A stretch of 64,000 nt of DNA. Source: Caryophanales bacterium UBA5455 (GTDB lineage: Bacteria; Bacillota_I; Bacilli_A; RFN20; CAG-826). Of the stretch, positions 39,251 through 46,928 are shown piece after piece. The stretch covers positions 76,600-140,599 of the forward strand of contig DIQT01000015.1 in the NCBI GenBank assembly GCA_002427365.1, in the 5' to 3' direction. The position numbers were made by a program, and so were the translations under genes. Each line of letters begins with the position of its first letter. Positions within the stretch are counted from its first letter, which is position 1. Under the pieces are notes generated by a model. It had not been told where the DNA came from. It worked only from the letters and a program-made list of their open reading frames with translations, and searched no databases.

Positions 39251-40382
39251 TATTAAAAAAATCCGGCGTTGTATTAGTTGTGGTGAGGTTTTACAAGTTG
39301 AAAACCCCCAAGAACCAGGCTTTACAACAACCCAAGCATTACAAAAACACGTAATCGTTTTATGTGAACAATGTTTTGCAAAACAAAATCAAGGACATGA
39401 CGTTTTAAATGAACCAATTTTTAATGAAGACTTCCGCGTTATTTTAGAAAAAGCGCGCGTAACGAAATCATTAATTGTTTATCTTGTTGACCTTTTTAGT
39501 TATGAAACATCATTTATGAGTGAAGTTGCGGAAGCAATTCGGAACAACCCATTAATTGTTGTCGCAAATAAGTTTGATATATTACCTGAAAAGGCAAATG
39601 AAGAAAAAATCTTAGAAGCGGTTAAACGCCGAGCGGAAGACGCTGATTTACATCCGCTTGAATATATCGTTGCTTCCTCAACAAAAAACTATAAGACGGA
39701 AGAAGTTTTAAAAGCGATTACCAAATACCGCGGTGGCCGCAATGTTTATATTATCGGTGCGGTTGGTTCAGGAAAATCAGCGCTTGTAAACTCATTATTA
39801 AAGATTTATAAAAACCCAACGAATTTTTATATTTCAACATCGATTTATCCAAATACAACACTCGAAGTTATTGAAATTCCGCTTGATTCAAGGACAGCGA
39901 TGTATGATACACCCGGTTTATCAATTTCTAACAGTATGATTGGCTATTTTTCGGATGAAAAGGAAGTTATTCGAACATTAGTCCCACGTGAACGGATTGT
40001 TCCGCGCCAAATCATTATCGGCACAAAAGAAGTGTTAGTTTTTGGTGGTGTCGCCTTATTAGAAGTCGTTAATGGAATTCGTTCAAGTTATTATTGCTAC
40101 TTTAGTAATGAAGTTAAAATTCATCGGACAACGAGTGATCGCGCTGAAGGATTTATGAAGAGTCTTATTAGAAAGCAACAAACTAAACCAATTTCCAAGA
40201 AAATAACATCAAGTAAAGACTTTGATTTGTATGAAATTAACGTAGATTATGGCGGAAACCGTGAATTTATCGATATTTCCATCGCTGGTTTAGGGTGGAT
40301 TTCCTTTAAAGACCGGCAACAAACAATCCGCATTTACGTTCCTAAAGGCGTAAGTATTTATCATGGACTGGCGAAATTATAA
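39243..40382 (+). CDS. yqeH: Ribosome biogenesis GTPase YqeH
   Basis: Circularly permuted GTPase needed for 30S assembly. 379 residues. The N-terminal zinc-finger is CISCGEVLQ...CEQC. G4 (VANKFD) comes before G1 (GAVGSGKSALVNSL) and G3 (DTPGL), which proves the permutation. A C-terminal RNA-binding domain follows. ATG 39243, in GGAGGGAATTTT context, overlaps yqeG. In B. subtilis aroE lies next; here yhbY follows after 1 bp. Confidence 0.96.
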   Translation: MSDIKKIRRCISCGEVLQVENPQEPGFTTTQALQKHVIVLCEQCFAKQNQGHDVLNEPIFNEDFRVILEKARVTKSLIVYLVDLFSYETSFMSEVAEAIRNNPLIVVANKFDILPEKANEEKILEAVKRRAEDADLHPLEYIVASSTKNYKTEEVLKAITKYRGGRNVYIIGAVGSGKSALVNSLLKIYKNPTNFYISTSIYPNTTLEVIEIPLDSRTAMYDTPGLSISNSMIGYFSDEKEVIRTLVPRERIVPRQIIIGTKEVLVFGGVALLEVVNGIRSSYYCYFSNEVKIHRTTSDRAEGFMKSLIRKQQTKPISKKITSSKDFDLYEINVDYGGNREFIDISIAGLGWISFKDRQQTIRIYVPKGVSIYHGLAKL

Positions 40383-40383
40383 T

Positions 40384-40677
40384 ATGTTAACGAATCCACA
40401 AAAGAAATATTTAAAAGCGGAAGCTAATCACTTAAAACCGCTTTATCAAATTGGCAAAAATGAAATTAGTGATAATACTTTAGTTTTATTAGAAAATGGT
40501 TTACGGACCCAAGAATTAATTAAAGTATCTGTTTTAAAAACCGTTAGCATGGAACCAAAAGGTGTTGGCGAAGTGCTTGCAAGCCATTTAGAAGCCGAAC
40601 TAGTCCAAGTCGTTGGCCGTATTATTACGTTATACAAAGAAAATCCGAAGCAAAGGAAATATAAGTTGCCAAAATAA
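40384..40677 (+). CDS. yhbY: CRM-domain RNA-binding protein YhbY (YqeI)
   Basis: 97 residues with a single CRM/KH-like domain: MLTNPQKKYLKAEANHLKP, then YQIGKNEIS, and a VLVQ-type end. It associates with pre-50S particles. I chose ATG 40384 because it matches the family N-terminus; it has no good ribosome binding site and depends on coupling to yqeH (TAATATG). The longer frame from ATG 40363 overlaps yqeH. It overlaps nadD by 1 bp (TAATG). Confidence 0.92.
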   Translation: MLTNPQKKYLKAEANHLKPLYQIGKNEISDNTLVLLENGLRTQELIKVSVLKTVSMEPKGVGEVLASHLEAELVQVVGRIITLYKENPKQRKYKLPK

Positions 40678-41789
40678 TGGAAAAAACAAAAACATTACTT
40701 TTCGGTGGTTCATTCGACCCGATTCATGATGGTCATGTGCTAATGGCCAAAACGGCCGCAAAAGCACTTGACGCTAACCAAGTTGTCTTTATTCTTGCGC
40801 GACATCCTCGCTGGAAAACAACAAGCGCAACGCCAGTTGATCGGGCAAAAATGCTTGAAGGTGTTATTATTTCGGATTTAAATTTTCAGATTTCGGATAT
40901 TGAACTAAAAAGTGAAGATGAAATAAATTATACATATGTGACCGTTGGTCGCTACTTAGCGCTTCATCCGAATGAAGAAGTTGCTTTTTTAATTGGCTCC
41001 GACCAAGCAAATCAATTTGATCAATGGTATGCGGCCGAAGCACTCGCAAAAATTTGTCAAATCGTTGTTTATGAACGACCAGATGATGAGCTTAATCTCG
41101 ATCTTGTTAAACAATATAATATGAAAGCCGTCCATGGCCCAAAAACAAGCGCTAGTTCGACGAATATTCGCCGATTACGTGATTGCCAAACACCATTAAC
41201 GGTGCTTAGTTATATCGCCCGGGAAAATTTATATTATATGCCGGAACTTCATAAATATTTATCGCCAAAGCGCCTTGCTCATTCATTACGTGTTGCCCGT
41301 TTAGCGTATGAAATTGCTAAAGCCAATAACGTTGATTATGGACGTGTTTATGCGGCAGCTTTACTTCATGATATTGGTAAAGAAATGAATGAAGAAGAAG
41401 CGTTAGCGATCATGAAAGAACATTTTCCAACCGAATTAGCGAATTTAAATGGAAATAGTGAACTTTATCATCAATTTGTCGGTGCGTATTTAGCAAAAAC
41501 CCGCTTCAAAATTAATGATGAAGAGATTTTAGACGCAATTGCCTATCATAGTAGTGGTAAAGAAGAGATGAACTTAATTGGAAAAATCTTATATTCTGCG
41601 GATAAAATTGAACCAGGCCGGAAATTTGATAGTTCTGAACTCATCAAAGCGTGTATGACCAACTGGGAAGATGGATTTATCGAAGTTCTTAAAGCAAACC
41701 AAGAGTTTCTTGAAGAAATCGGTGTAAAAACAGAAAATAAATATAGCCAAGCGTGCTTTACATATTACTTAGGAAAGGAGGAGCGTTAA
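40677..41789 (+). CDS. Fused NadD adenylyltransferase and YqeK HD-domain phosphohydrolase
   Basis: 370 residues. Residues 1 to about 195 are nicotinate-nucleotide adenylyltransferase (GGSFDPIHDGH, then ASSTNIRR), which makes deamido-NAD. Residues about 196-370 are a YqeK-type HD hydrolase (H in LAHSLRVA, His231-Asp232 in LLHDIGKE, AYHSSG, YSADKIEPGR), expected to cut Ap4A symmetrically. In B. subtilis these are two adjacent genes; here there is no stop between them. Fusions of this kind are known in mycoplasmas. rsfS follows after 3 bp. Confidence 0.93.
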   Translation: MEKTKTLLFGGSFDPIHDGHVLMAKTAAKALDANQVVFILARHPRWKTTSATPVDRAKMLEGVIISDLNFQISDIELKSEDEINYTYVTVGRYLALHPNEEVAFLIGSDQANQFDQWYAAEALAKICQIVVYERPDDELNLDLVKQYNMKAVHGPKTSASSTNIRRLRDCQTPLTVLSYIARENLYYMPELHKYLSPKRLAHSLRVARLAYEIAKANNVDYGRVYAAALLHDIGKEMNEEEALAIMKEHFPTELANLNGNSELYHQFVGAYLAKTRFKINDEEILDAIAYHSSGKEEMNLIGKILYSADKIEPGRKFDSSELIKACMTNWEDGFIEVLKANQEFLEEIGVKTENKYSQACFTYYLGKEER

Positions 41790-41792
41790 TCA

Positions 41793-42125
41793 ATGGGAAG
41801 ACGACCAAATTTAGTTAATAAAATCGAACAAGCATTAGAAGACAAAAAAGCGACCGATGTATCAGTTGTCTATATGCGGAATAACACAAAAAAAGCGATT
41901 ACTGACTATTACATCATCGCGACCGCGAATAATGAGCGGTTACTAAATGCCCTTGCCGATGTCGCAGTTGAAACGATTATAAAAAATGGCGGCAACATTC
42001 ATCATATCGAAGGGAAGAAAGCAAATAGCGAATGGGTCTTAGTCGATGCTTATAATATAATTGTTCATTTGTTTACACCACAAGCTCGAATCGATTATGA
42101 TCTTGATGGCTTAGAAAAAAGATAG
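41793..42125 (+). CDS. rsfS: Ribosomal silencing factor RsfS
   Basis: 110 residues. Binds uL14 and blocks subunit joining when nutrients are short. Typical segments: DKKATDVSVVYM, DYYIIATANNERL, EGKKANSEWVLVDAYNIIVHLF. ATG 41793 follows GGAAAGGAGGAG. It is the last gene of the yqeG cluster and the last plus-strand gene before the polarity switch. Confidence 0.95.
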   Translation: MGRRPNLVNKIEQALEDKKATDVSVVYMRNNTKKAITDYYIIATANNERLLNALADVAVETIIKNGGNIHHIEGKKANSEWVLVDAYNIIVHLFTPQARIDYDLDGLEKR

Positions 42126-42139
42126 TTTAGAAATTTTAA

Positions 42140-42171
42140 AACATCCAGTTAGTGAATTGGATGTTTTTTTA
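42140..42171 (+). terminator. Terminator after rsfS
   Basis: AACATCCAGTT pairs with AATTGGATGTT (42140-42150 / 42155-42165; one G-T pair) around loop AGTG, with T to 42171. Confidence 0.9.
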
Positions 42172-42231
42172 TTACATACACATAAATTTAAGAGAACAAT
42201 CGGAAACCGTTATAATTTTAAATTTGTATTA

Positions 42232-42259
42232 ACTTCGTATAATCTATATTATGTAAACT
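42232..42259. other. dif: dif site (XerC/XerD chromosome-dimer resolution site)
   Basis: 28 bp: left arm ACTTCGTATAA (42232-42242), centre TCTATA (42243-42248), right arm TTATGTAAACT (42249-42259). Against the B. subtilis dif sequence as I recall it, 25 of 28 bases agree and the XerD arm is identical. It lies in the only gap where gene polarity converges (rsfS + / PemK-like gene -), 2.5 kb from xerD. This is where dif should be. Confidence 0.88.
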
Positions 42260-42312
42260 AAACTATATAAAAGGCGCATTAATAAAGGGTTTTAAACGAT
42301 TGATTATAAAAA

Positions 42313-42353
42313 AGTGGATAAGCAACCTAATTTAAGGTACGGACTTATCCACA
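42313..42353. repeat. Inverted pair of DnaA-box sequences beside dif
   Basis: GTGGATAAG (42314-42322) and CTTATCCAC (42344-42352) form a perfect 9-bp inverted repeat with a 21-bp centre. The right copy is a perfect DnaA box (TTATCCACA, 42345-42353); the left differs at the last base. It lies 54 bp from dif. No T-run follows, so a terminator role is unlikely. Confidence 0.7.
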
Positions 42354-42370
42354 ATTTCACTAACTTATTA

Positions 42371-42398
42371 ACAACTAAATATATACTAATTAACCACT
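42371..42398 (-). repeat. 3'-end AT-rich repeat, copy 3 (after the PemK-like gene)
   Basis: Matches the copy after rel (59036-59063) at 25 of 28 positions and the copy after lepA at about 24 of 27. It lies 20 bp beyond the stop of the PemK-like gene, in gene orientation. Confidence 0.65.
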
Positions 42399-42417
42399 TT
42401 AACAGCTTAAACTACTA

Positions 42418-43080
42418 CTATTCGGAATAAATAAGCTTGCCATCAATTGTTGTTTGTTTAATCGCATTAAGGATTTTATCCATTTGTTCTTTCGTTAAAA
42501 CAGCGACTGGTTCATGATCCGCAAACTCTCTTTTTTCCTTATCTTTTCTAATTAAGCCCCGGCGAAAAATCCGCAACTTATCAATTCCACGTTTTTGATT
42601 AAAGACCGCGATTGTTTTCACATTCCCCATTAAGCCAGGGATTGGTCCAATTTCAACGTCGCTTGTTGGGTTGCTATTTGCCTTATGCATCGTTTTTAAT
42701 GGAACGACTTCAACAATCTGATTCGTTTCTAAGGATGGACGGACAACGACCGCGTAATGACGACCACGTAATTCACTACCGACGCCAATACCAAAATCGA
42801 CTTCATAAACTTCACCCGGTAGTAAATCATACATTAATTGTCTCGTCATGTTACTTTTTACATAGGTGAGTAATTGCCGTAAGTCTTGGAAATATCTGTT
42901 AGCGGTTTCTAGTTCCGCAACATAAATTTCCATTTTTTCATCATTTGTATAACCGTAGGGACGGTTTCCTTTGTCCGACATTCGGCGTTGTTGGCGTAAT
43001 TTTTCTTCATCGCGATCGTCGTCATCATCATCATCAGCTGGTGGGGCTATTAAGCCTTCTTTGTTTAAAATACTTTTCAT
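42418..43080 (-). CDS. PemK/MazF-family protein with acidic N-terminal extension
   Basis: 220 residues. The C-terminal domain is PemK/MazF-like: PGEVYEVDFGIGVGSELRGRHYAVVV, then VVPLKTM, and a later IFRRGLIR and VLTKEQMDKI. These match the fold of MazF endoribonuclease toxins. The N-terminal roughly 80 residues are extra, with a run of seven Asp (GAT/GAC repeat near 43020-43036) and a helical segment. No antitoxin-sized gene precedes it, so it may be a housekeeping RNase or orphan toxin. ATG at 43080 has AAAGGAAAA upstream. Three TAG codons in a row end the frame. Confidence 0.8.
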   Translation of the reverse strand: MKSILNKEGLIAPPADDDDDDDRDEEKLRQQRRMSDKGNRPYGYTNDEKMEIYVAELETANRYFQDLRQLLTYVKSNMTRQLMYDLLPGEVYEVDFGIGVGSELRGRHYAVVVRPSLETNQIVEVVPLKTMHKANSNPTSDVEIGPIPGLMGNVKTIAVFNQKRGIDKLRIFRRGLIRKDKEKREFADHEPVAVLTKEQMDKILNAIKQTTIDGKLIYSE

Positions 43081-43455
43081 AATTATTTTCCTTTCTCCCA
43101 TTTACGAAAATTTTGGTATGACAAAAAAGTATAAACACTGATGATCTTTTTGATTAAGTTTATTTTGAATGGCTATTAGTTGTTGTAGCTAAAGTTAGAT
43201 TTAATTCAAATTTGTTTTTTTGTTTAACGTAGATCAATACTCGGTTTAAATGTTTCTAATTTGTCCTCCTTGTTTTCCTAAACAGGTAGTATTTTATATA
43301 TAAAACTTAACATGAAATGAAACAAAAAGGTAGATGAAAAGTGATAAAAACGCAATTTTATCAACTTATTTTTAAAAAACACGATTTTTCGGAAATTGGT
43401 CTAATTTTTGGTGTACCTTAATAGTTTAGGCTCTTTTAAAAAGGGTGAAAAAAGA
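43081..43455. other. Intergenic stretch without a gene
   Basis: No coding frame supported. It contains TATACT (minus, 43133-43128) as a possible -10 for the PemK-like gene, an 8-bp inverted repeat TGATAAAA/TTTTATCA (43342-43363) of unknown role, and an AGGAGG (minus, near 43264-43270) with no usable start codon after it. Confidence 0.5.
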
Positions 43456-43482
43456 CAAAAAAAAGAGCCAAATCATGGCTCT
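43456..43482 (-). terminator. Terminator of the dinB-xerD-deoB operon
   Basis: Minus strand AGAGCCA, 5-nt loop, TGGCTCT followed by eight or more T (A-run 43456-43464 on plus). Confidence 0.9.
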
Positions 43483-43507
43483 TCACTTAGCAATAAATTT
43501 TTAAAAA

Positions 43508-44713
43508 TTAGTCTTCAAGCAGTGGTTCAATAACTAAACCAATCATATTTTCCGCTTTTTCAAGGCCGAAATTTTCTAAGACAGTCGCGCCTAAGTCGGC
43601 GAAGGAAAACCGATCAGCGAGTTTGCGGCCATTTTTATAACTTGATGAATAGGCAACGAGTGGAACCATTTCTCTAGTATGGTCGGTTCCTTTAAATGTT
43701 GGATCATTACCATGGTCCGCAGTTACGATTACTAAATCATCTTCATTGAGTTCTTCGATTAATTGACCAAGCCGTAGGTCAAAGGCTTCAAGCGCTTGAC
43801 CATAACCAATTGGATTCCGGCGATGACCGTATTCCGAGTCAAATTCGACTAAGTTAGTAAAAACAAGTCCTTCAAAGTCACGATTTTTCGCAATTTCAAT
43901 AACCTTATCCATGCCATCTTCATTAGAAACGATTTTTTGGCTTTCAACAATCCCAACACCATTATAAATATCTTTGATTTTACCAATGGCGGAAACCATG
44001 TAGCCATTGTCTTTTAGGATATCTAAGGCCGTTGTGCCACTAGGTGATAAGGCCCAGTCATGCCGATTTGGTGTCCGTTTAAAGTTTGCGGGTGTATCAC
44101 CAACAAAGGGCCGAGCAATAACACGACCAACTCGCCATTCAGGTTTCATACAAATATCGCGGGCGGTTTCACAAACTTTATATAAGTTTTCTAAGCCAAT
44201 GACATTTTCATTCGCACATACTTGTAAAACGCTATCCGCTGATGTATACACGATAATCGAGTTATCGCGCATTGATTCTTCGCCTAATTTGGCCATAATT
44301 TCGGTTCCACTTGCGGCGATGTTACCAATTACTTTATAACCTGTTCTTTTTTCGAGTTCTTCAAGTAATTCTTTTGGAAAGCCGGTATCCGTAAATGTTT
44401 GGAATGGTTCGGTTGTTAATAAACCCATAATTTCCCAGTGGCCGGTCATCGTATCTTTGCCAAAGCTTGCTTCATGCATTCTTGCAACGTAACTATTAGG
44501 GTGCACCTTTACCGCTGGTGTCCCAACGATATTTGTTAATTGGCCGATTCCTAACGAACCTAAAACGGGTAATTTTAGACCTTCGGGCATCGATAATGAA
44601 ATATGCTCAACGGTTGAGGCTCCTTCATCACCAAATTCCGCGGCATCGGGCATCGCGCCGATTCCAACGGAGTCAATTACAATTACAAAGACGCGTTTAA
44701 ATTGTTTTTTCAT
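43508..44713 (-). CDS. deoB: Phosphopentomutase
   Basis: Interconverts (deoxy)ribose 1- and 5-phosphate, feeding DeoC. 401 residues of the alkaline-phosphatase fold. Metal and nucleophile motifs: VIDSVGIGAMPDA, DTMTGHWE (active-site Thr), VTADHGNDPTFKGTDHTREMVP. ATG at 44713 follows AAGGAAGTG. xerD-deoB adjacency is as in B. subtilis (ripX-drm). The purine nucleoside phosphorylase gene that usually follows is not here. Confidence 0.96.
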   Translation of the reverse strand: MKKQFKRVFVIVIDSVGIGAMPDAAEFGDEGASTVEHISLSMPEGLKLPVLGSLGIGQLTNIVGTPAVKVHPNSYVARMHEASFGKDTMTGHWEIMGLLTTEPFQTFTDTGFPKELLEELEKRTGYKVIGNIAASGTEIMAKLGEESMRDNSIIVYTSADSVLQVCANENVIGLENLYKVCETARDICMKPEWRVGRVIARPFVGDTPANFKRTPNRHDWALSPSGTTALDILKDNGYMVSAIGKIKDIYNGVGIVESQKIVSNEDGMDKVIEIAKNRDFEGLVFTNLVEFDSEYGHRRNPIGYGQALEAFDLRLGQLIEELNEDDLVIVTADHGNDPTFKGTDHTREMVPLVAYSSSYKNGRKLADRFSFADLGATVLENFGLEKAENMIGLVIEPLLED

Positions 44714-44763
44714 ATTTTACACTTCCTTTTTTGCTTTTTAATTTTATGCGAACATATTTTAGT

Positions 44764-45645
44764 TTATTTTCCTTTTGTATACAAATCATAAACACTTAAA
44801 ATTCGTTTTGAAGAAACATGCGTGTAAATTTGCGTTGTTGCGATGCTTGCGTGGCCTAATAAAGCTTGGACAACTCGTAACTGCGCGCCATGTTCTAAGA
44901 GGTGGGTAGCGAATGAGTGCCGGAGTGTATGCGGGGTAACTTGCTTATCAATGCCCGCTCGAAGCGCATATTGCTTAACAATTCGATGAAAGTATTGCCG
45001 TGACATCGGTTTTCCGTGTTTTGTTAAGAAAATATATGGTGATTTCGCTCCAATATTTTTAATACGGACATCGCTTACATAGTCATTTAAATAGCCAAGC
45101 GCAAATTCCCCAATCGGAATGATCCGGTCTTTATTGCCTTTACCACGAATTTTGACGATTTCTTGGTTTAAATTAACTTGGCTTTTTTCTAAATTAACGA
45201 GTTCACTAACCCGTAACCCACACGCATACATAACTTCAAGCATTGCCTTATCGCGTTTTTCATCGTCTTTACTTAAATCAGGCGCTTCTAGTAACGCTTC
45301 AACTTCCTCTTCAGTAAGAACACTTGGAAGTGTACGAGCGGGTTTAGGAATTTCAATATTTGGTAATTCATCAAAAAAGAGCCCTTCATTAATTAAAAAC
45401 ATGTAGTAGCGGCGTAATGACGAGTAGCGCCGGACGATTGTGGCCGCCGAATAGCCTTCTTGGGCTTGTAAAAGAACGAAATCGCTTAATTGCACAACAA
45501 CATACTCATCCGTTGTTTCTAGCGGAAAATACGTGTGAAATAAGCCAAGATCTTCAAAGTAACTTTCGATTGTCGAAGATGCTAACCCTTTTTCACTAAA
45601 AAGATACCGGCGGTATTTACTTAAGACATCACTTACTAACATCAT
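44764..45645 (-). CDS. xerD: Tyrosine recombinase XerD
   Basis: 293 residues. Resolves chromosome dimers at dif together with XerC. N-terminal SAM-like core-binding domain (residues 1-90). Catalytic set: Arg in CGLRVSELV, Lys in GKGNKDR, HTLRHSFATH (His and Arg), LGHASIATTQIYTH (His) and the nucleophile Tyr in that last motif. XerD rather than XerC from the link with deoB. It lies 2.5 kb from the dif site. It starts with ATGATG 2 bp after dinB, so it is co-transcribed. Confidence 0.92.
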   Translation of the reverse strand: MMLVSDVLSKYRRYLFSEKGLASSTIESYFEDLGLFHTYFPLETTDEYVVVQLSDFVLLQAQEGYSAATIVRRYSSLRRYYMFLINEGLFFDELPNIEIPKPARTLPSVLTEEEVEALLEAPDLSKDDEKRDKAMLEVMYACGLRVSELVNLEKSQVNLNQEIVKIRGKGNKDRIIPIGEFALGYLNDYVSDVRIKNIGAKSPYIFLTKHGKPMSRQYFHRIVKQYALRAGIDKQVTPHTLRHSFATHLLEHGAQLRVVQALLGHASIATTQIYTHVSSKRILSVYDLYTKGK

Positions 45646-45647
45646 TT

Positions 45648-46829
45648 TTAATGTTCCTTTTTCTTTTTCTTTAATTCGCTCGCGCGCATAAGCTTTGGTT
45701 CTTTCAGCTTGCGATTTAGTTCATTAATTAATAACCGTGTAACATTTTCTTCTTCATGCGCTGCAAAATCAAATAACGACATTTGCACGGTTGTTTGATG
45801 GATACTACTTAAATTTTGTAATGTCACTCCAACTAAGCGAATAAATTGACCGTTATAGTTATCAATAAATAACTTTTCGGCGTTTTGATAAATTGCATCA
45901 ACTTCGTTTGTTGGTTCAACAAGTGTAATTGAACGATTAATTGTCGAAAAATCCGCGTTTTTAATAATAATTTGAATCGTTAGTCCAACTTGCTCTTCCT
46001 TTTTAGCGTGTGCACTAACTTCTTTTGTTAATTCTAAAACCATCGCTAAAATTTCATCAAGGTTATTTGTATCATTTAAAAAGGTTGTCGAGTTTCCAAT
46101 ACTTTTTGGAGGCGCTGCGACTGCGATGACTTCATCACTCCCACGTCCATTTGCCCATTCGACGAGTGAATAATAATATTTACCTAAAACGGCTTTGATC
46201 GCGGGATTTTCGTTTTTTGCGAGGTCACCAATTGTCTTAACACCAATTTCTTGTAGTCTAGGGGCGGTTTTTTTACCAATCCCATACATTTCTTCAATTG
46301 GTAAGGGCCAAAGCATCTTTGCTAAATCCCGCCGGCGTAAAATCGTAATTCCCATCGGTTTTTTCATATTCGACGCCATCTTCGCTAAAAACTTTGTCGG
46401 ACCAACCCCAATCGAACATTGAAGTTTTGTTTCGTTATAAATCGTTTGTTGAATTAGCGTTAAATATTGAATAGGATCTTCAACATCCTTCATTGGCTTT
46501 GTTAAGTCCATAAAACATTCATCAATACTCATAATTTCTTGGATAGGCGAAAAGCGGCGTAAAATAGTAAAAAACTCGTCGGAGAGCTTACTATAATACG
46601 CAAAATCTGGCGACTTAATGATAAGCCGCGGATATAAGCGTTCTGCCATATATGTTGGCATAGCGCTATGGATGCCATATTTTCTTGCGGCGTAGTTCGC
46701 CGTTGAAACAATGCCCCGCCGTCCACTTCCGCCAACGACAAGCGGTTTATTCGCTAACGAAGGGTCACGAATTTCTTCAGCGGTGGCAAAGAACGCATTT
46801 AAATCAATGTGCATAATAATTTTGGCCAC
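45648..46829 (-). CDS. dinB: DNA polymerase IV (Y-family)
   Basis: Error-prone translesion polymerase. 393 residues. MHIDLNAFFA (metal site A), SIDECFMDLT (catalytic Asp-Glu) and GIGKKTAPRLQ (helix-hairpin-helix). QMSLF (residues 349-353) is a good beta-clamp-binding motif. The start is GTG at 46829 (GAGGAGG 8 bp upstream). No LexA-like operator seen. It is first of dinB-xerD-deoB. Confidence 0.94.
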   Translation of the reverse strand: MAKIIMHIDLNAFFATAEEIRDPSLANKPLVVGGSGRRGIVSTANYAARKYGIHSAMPTYMAERLYPRLIIKSPDFAYYSKLSDEFFTILRRFSPIQEIMSIDECFMDLTKPMKDVEDPIQYLTLIQQTIYNETKLQCSIGVGPTKFLAKMASNMKKPMGITILRRRDLAKMLWPLPIEEMYGIGKKTAPRLQEIGVKTIGDLAKNENPAIKAVLGKYYYSLVEWANGRGSDEVIAVAAPPKSIGNSTTFLNDTNNLDEILAMVLELTKEVSAHAKKEEQVGLTIQIIIKNADFSTINRSITLVEPTNEVDAIYQNAEKLFIDNYNGQFIRLVGVTLQNLSSIHQTTVQMSLFDFAAHEEENVTRLLINELNRKLKEPKLMRASELKKKKKEH

Positions 46830-46853
46830 TTTGTGATCCTCCTCATACGAATA

Positions 46854-46859
46854 ATTATA
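46854..46859 (-). promoter_or_regulatory. dinB operon -10
   Basis: TATAAT on the minus strand, 25 bp before the GTG start. The -35 region is occupied by the XerD-arm-like sequence at 46871-46884. Confidence 0.5.
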
Positions 46860-46870
46860 ATATATCTACA

Positions 46871-46884
46871 TTTAGTTTACATAA
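46871..46884 (-). promoter_or_regulatory. XerD half-site-like sequence in the dinB-xerD promoter
   Basis: Minus strand TTATGTAAACTAAA is identical over 14 bases to the right arm of dif and its flank (42249-42262). No left (XerC) arm is present. It covers the -35 position of the operon that encodes XerD. Confidence 0.45.
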
Positions 46885-46906
46885 AAAAAGGTCCTGTGGG
46901 ACCTTT
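46883..46906 (-). terminator. Terminator after recN
   Basis: Minus strand AAAGGTCC, loop CACA, GGACCTTT, then T-run. Confidence 0.9.
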
Positions 46907-46928
46907 CATGTTAATTTTTTTACAAATA

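Noticed and set aside
42180..42225. TATAAT at 42211-42216 as a promoter for an unknown RNA across dif
   Set aside because: No -35, no TGn, no downstream gene or terminator on that strand. AT-rich chance match is likely.
43020..43036. Short GAT/GAC trinucleotide run as a CRISPR or tandem repeat array
   Set aside because: It is only a few codons long and lies in frame inside the PemK-like gene, coding for Asp.
43258..43290. AGGAGG on the minus strand suggesting a small antitoxin gene upstream of the PemK-like gene
   Set aside because: No ATG, GTG or TTG lies at a usable distance, and the frames after it close within a few codons.
46830..46928. LexA-type SOS operator before dinB or recN
   Set aside because: No CGAAC-N4-GTTCG-like palindrome is present in either upstream region.
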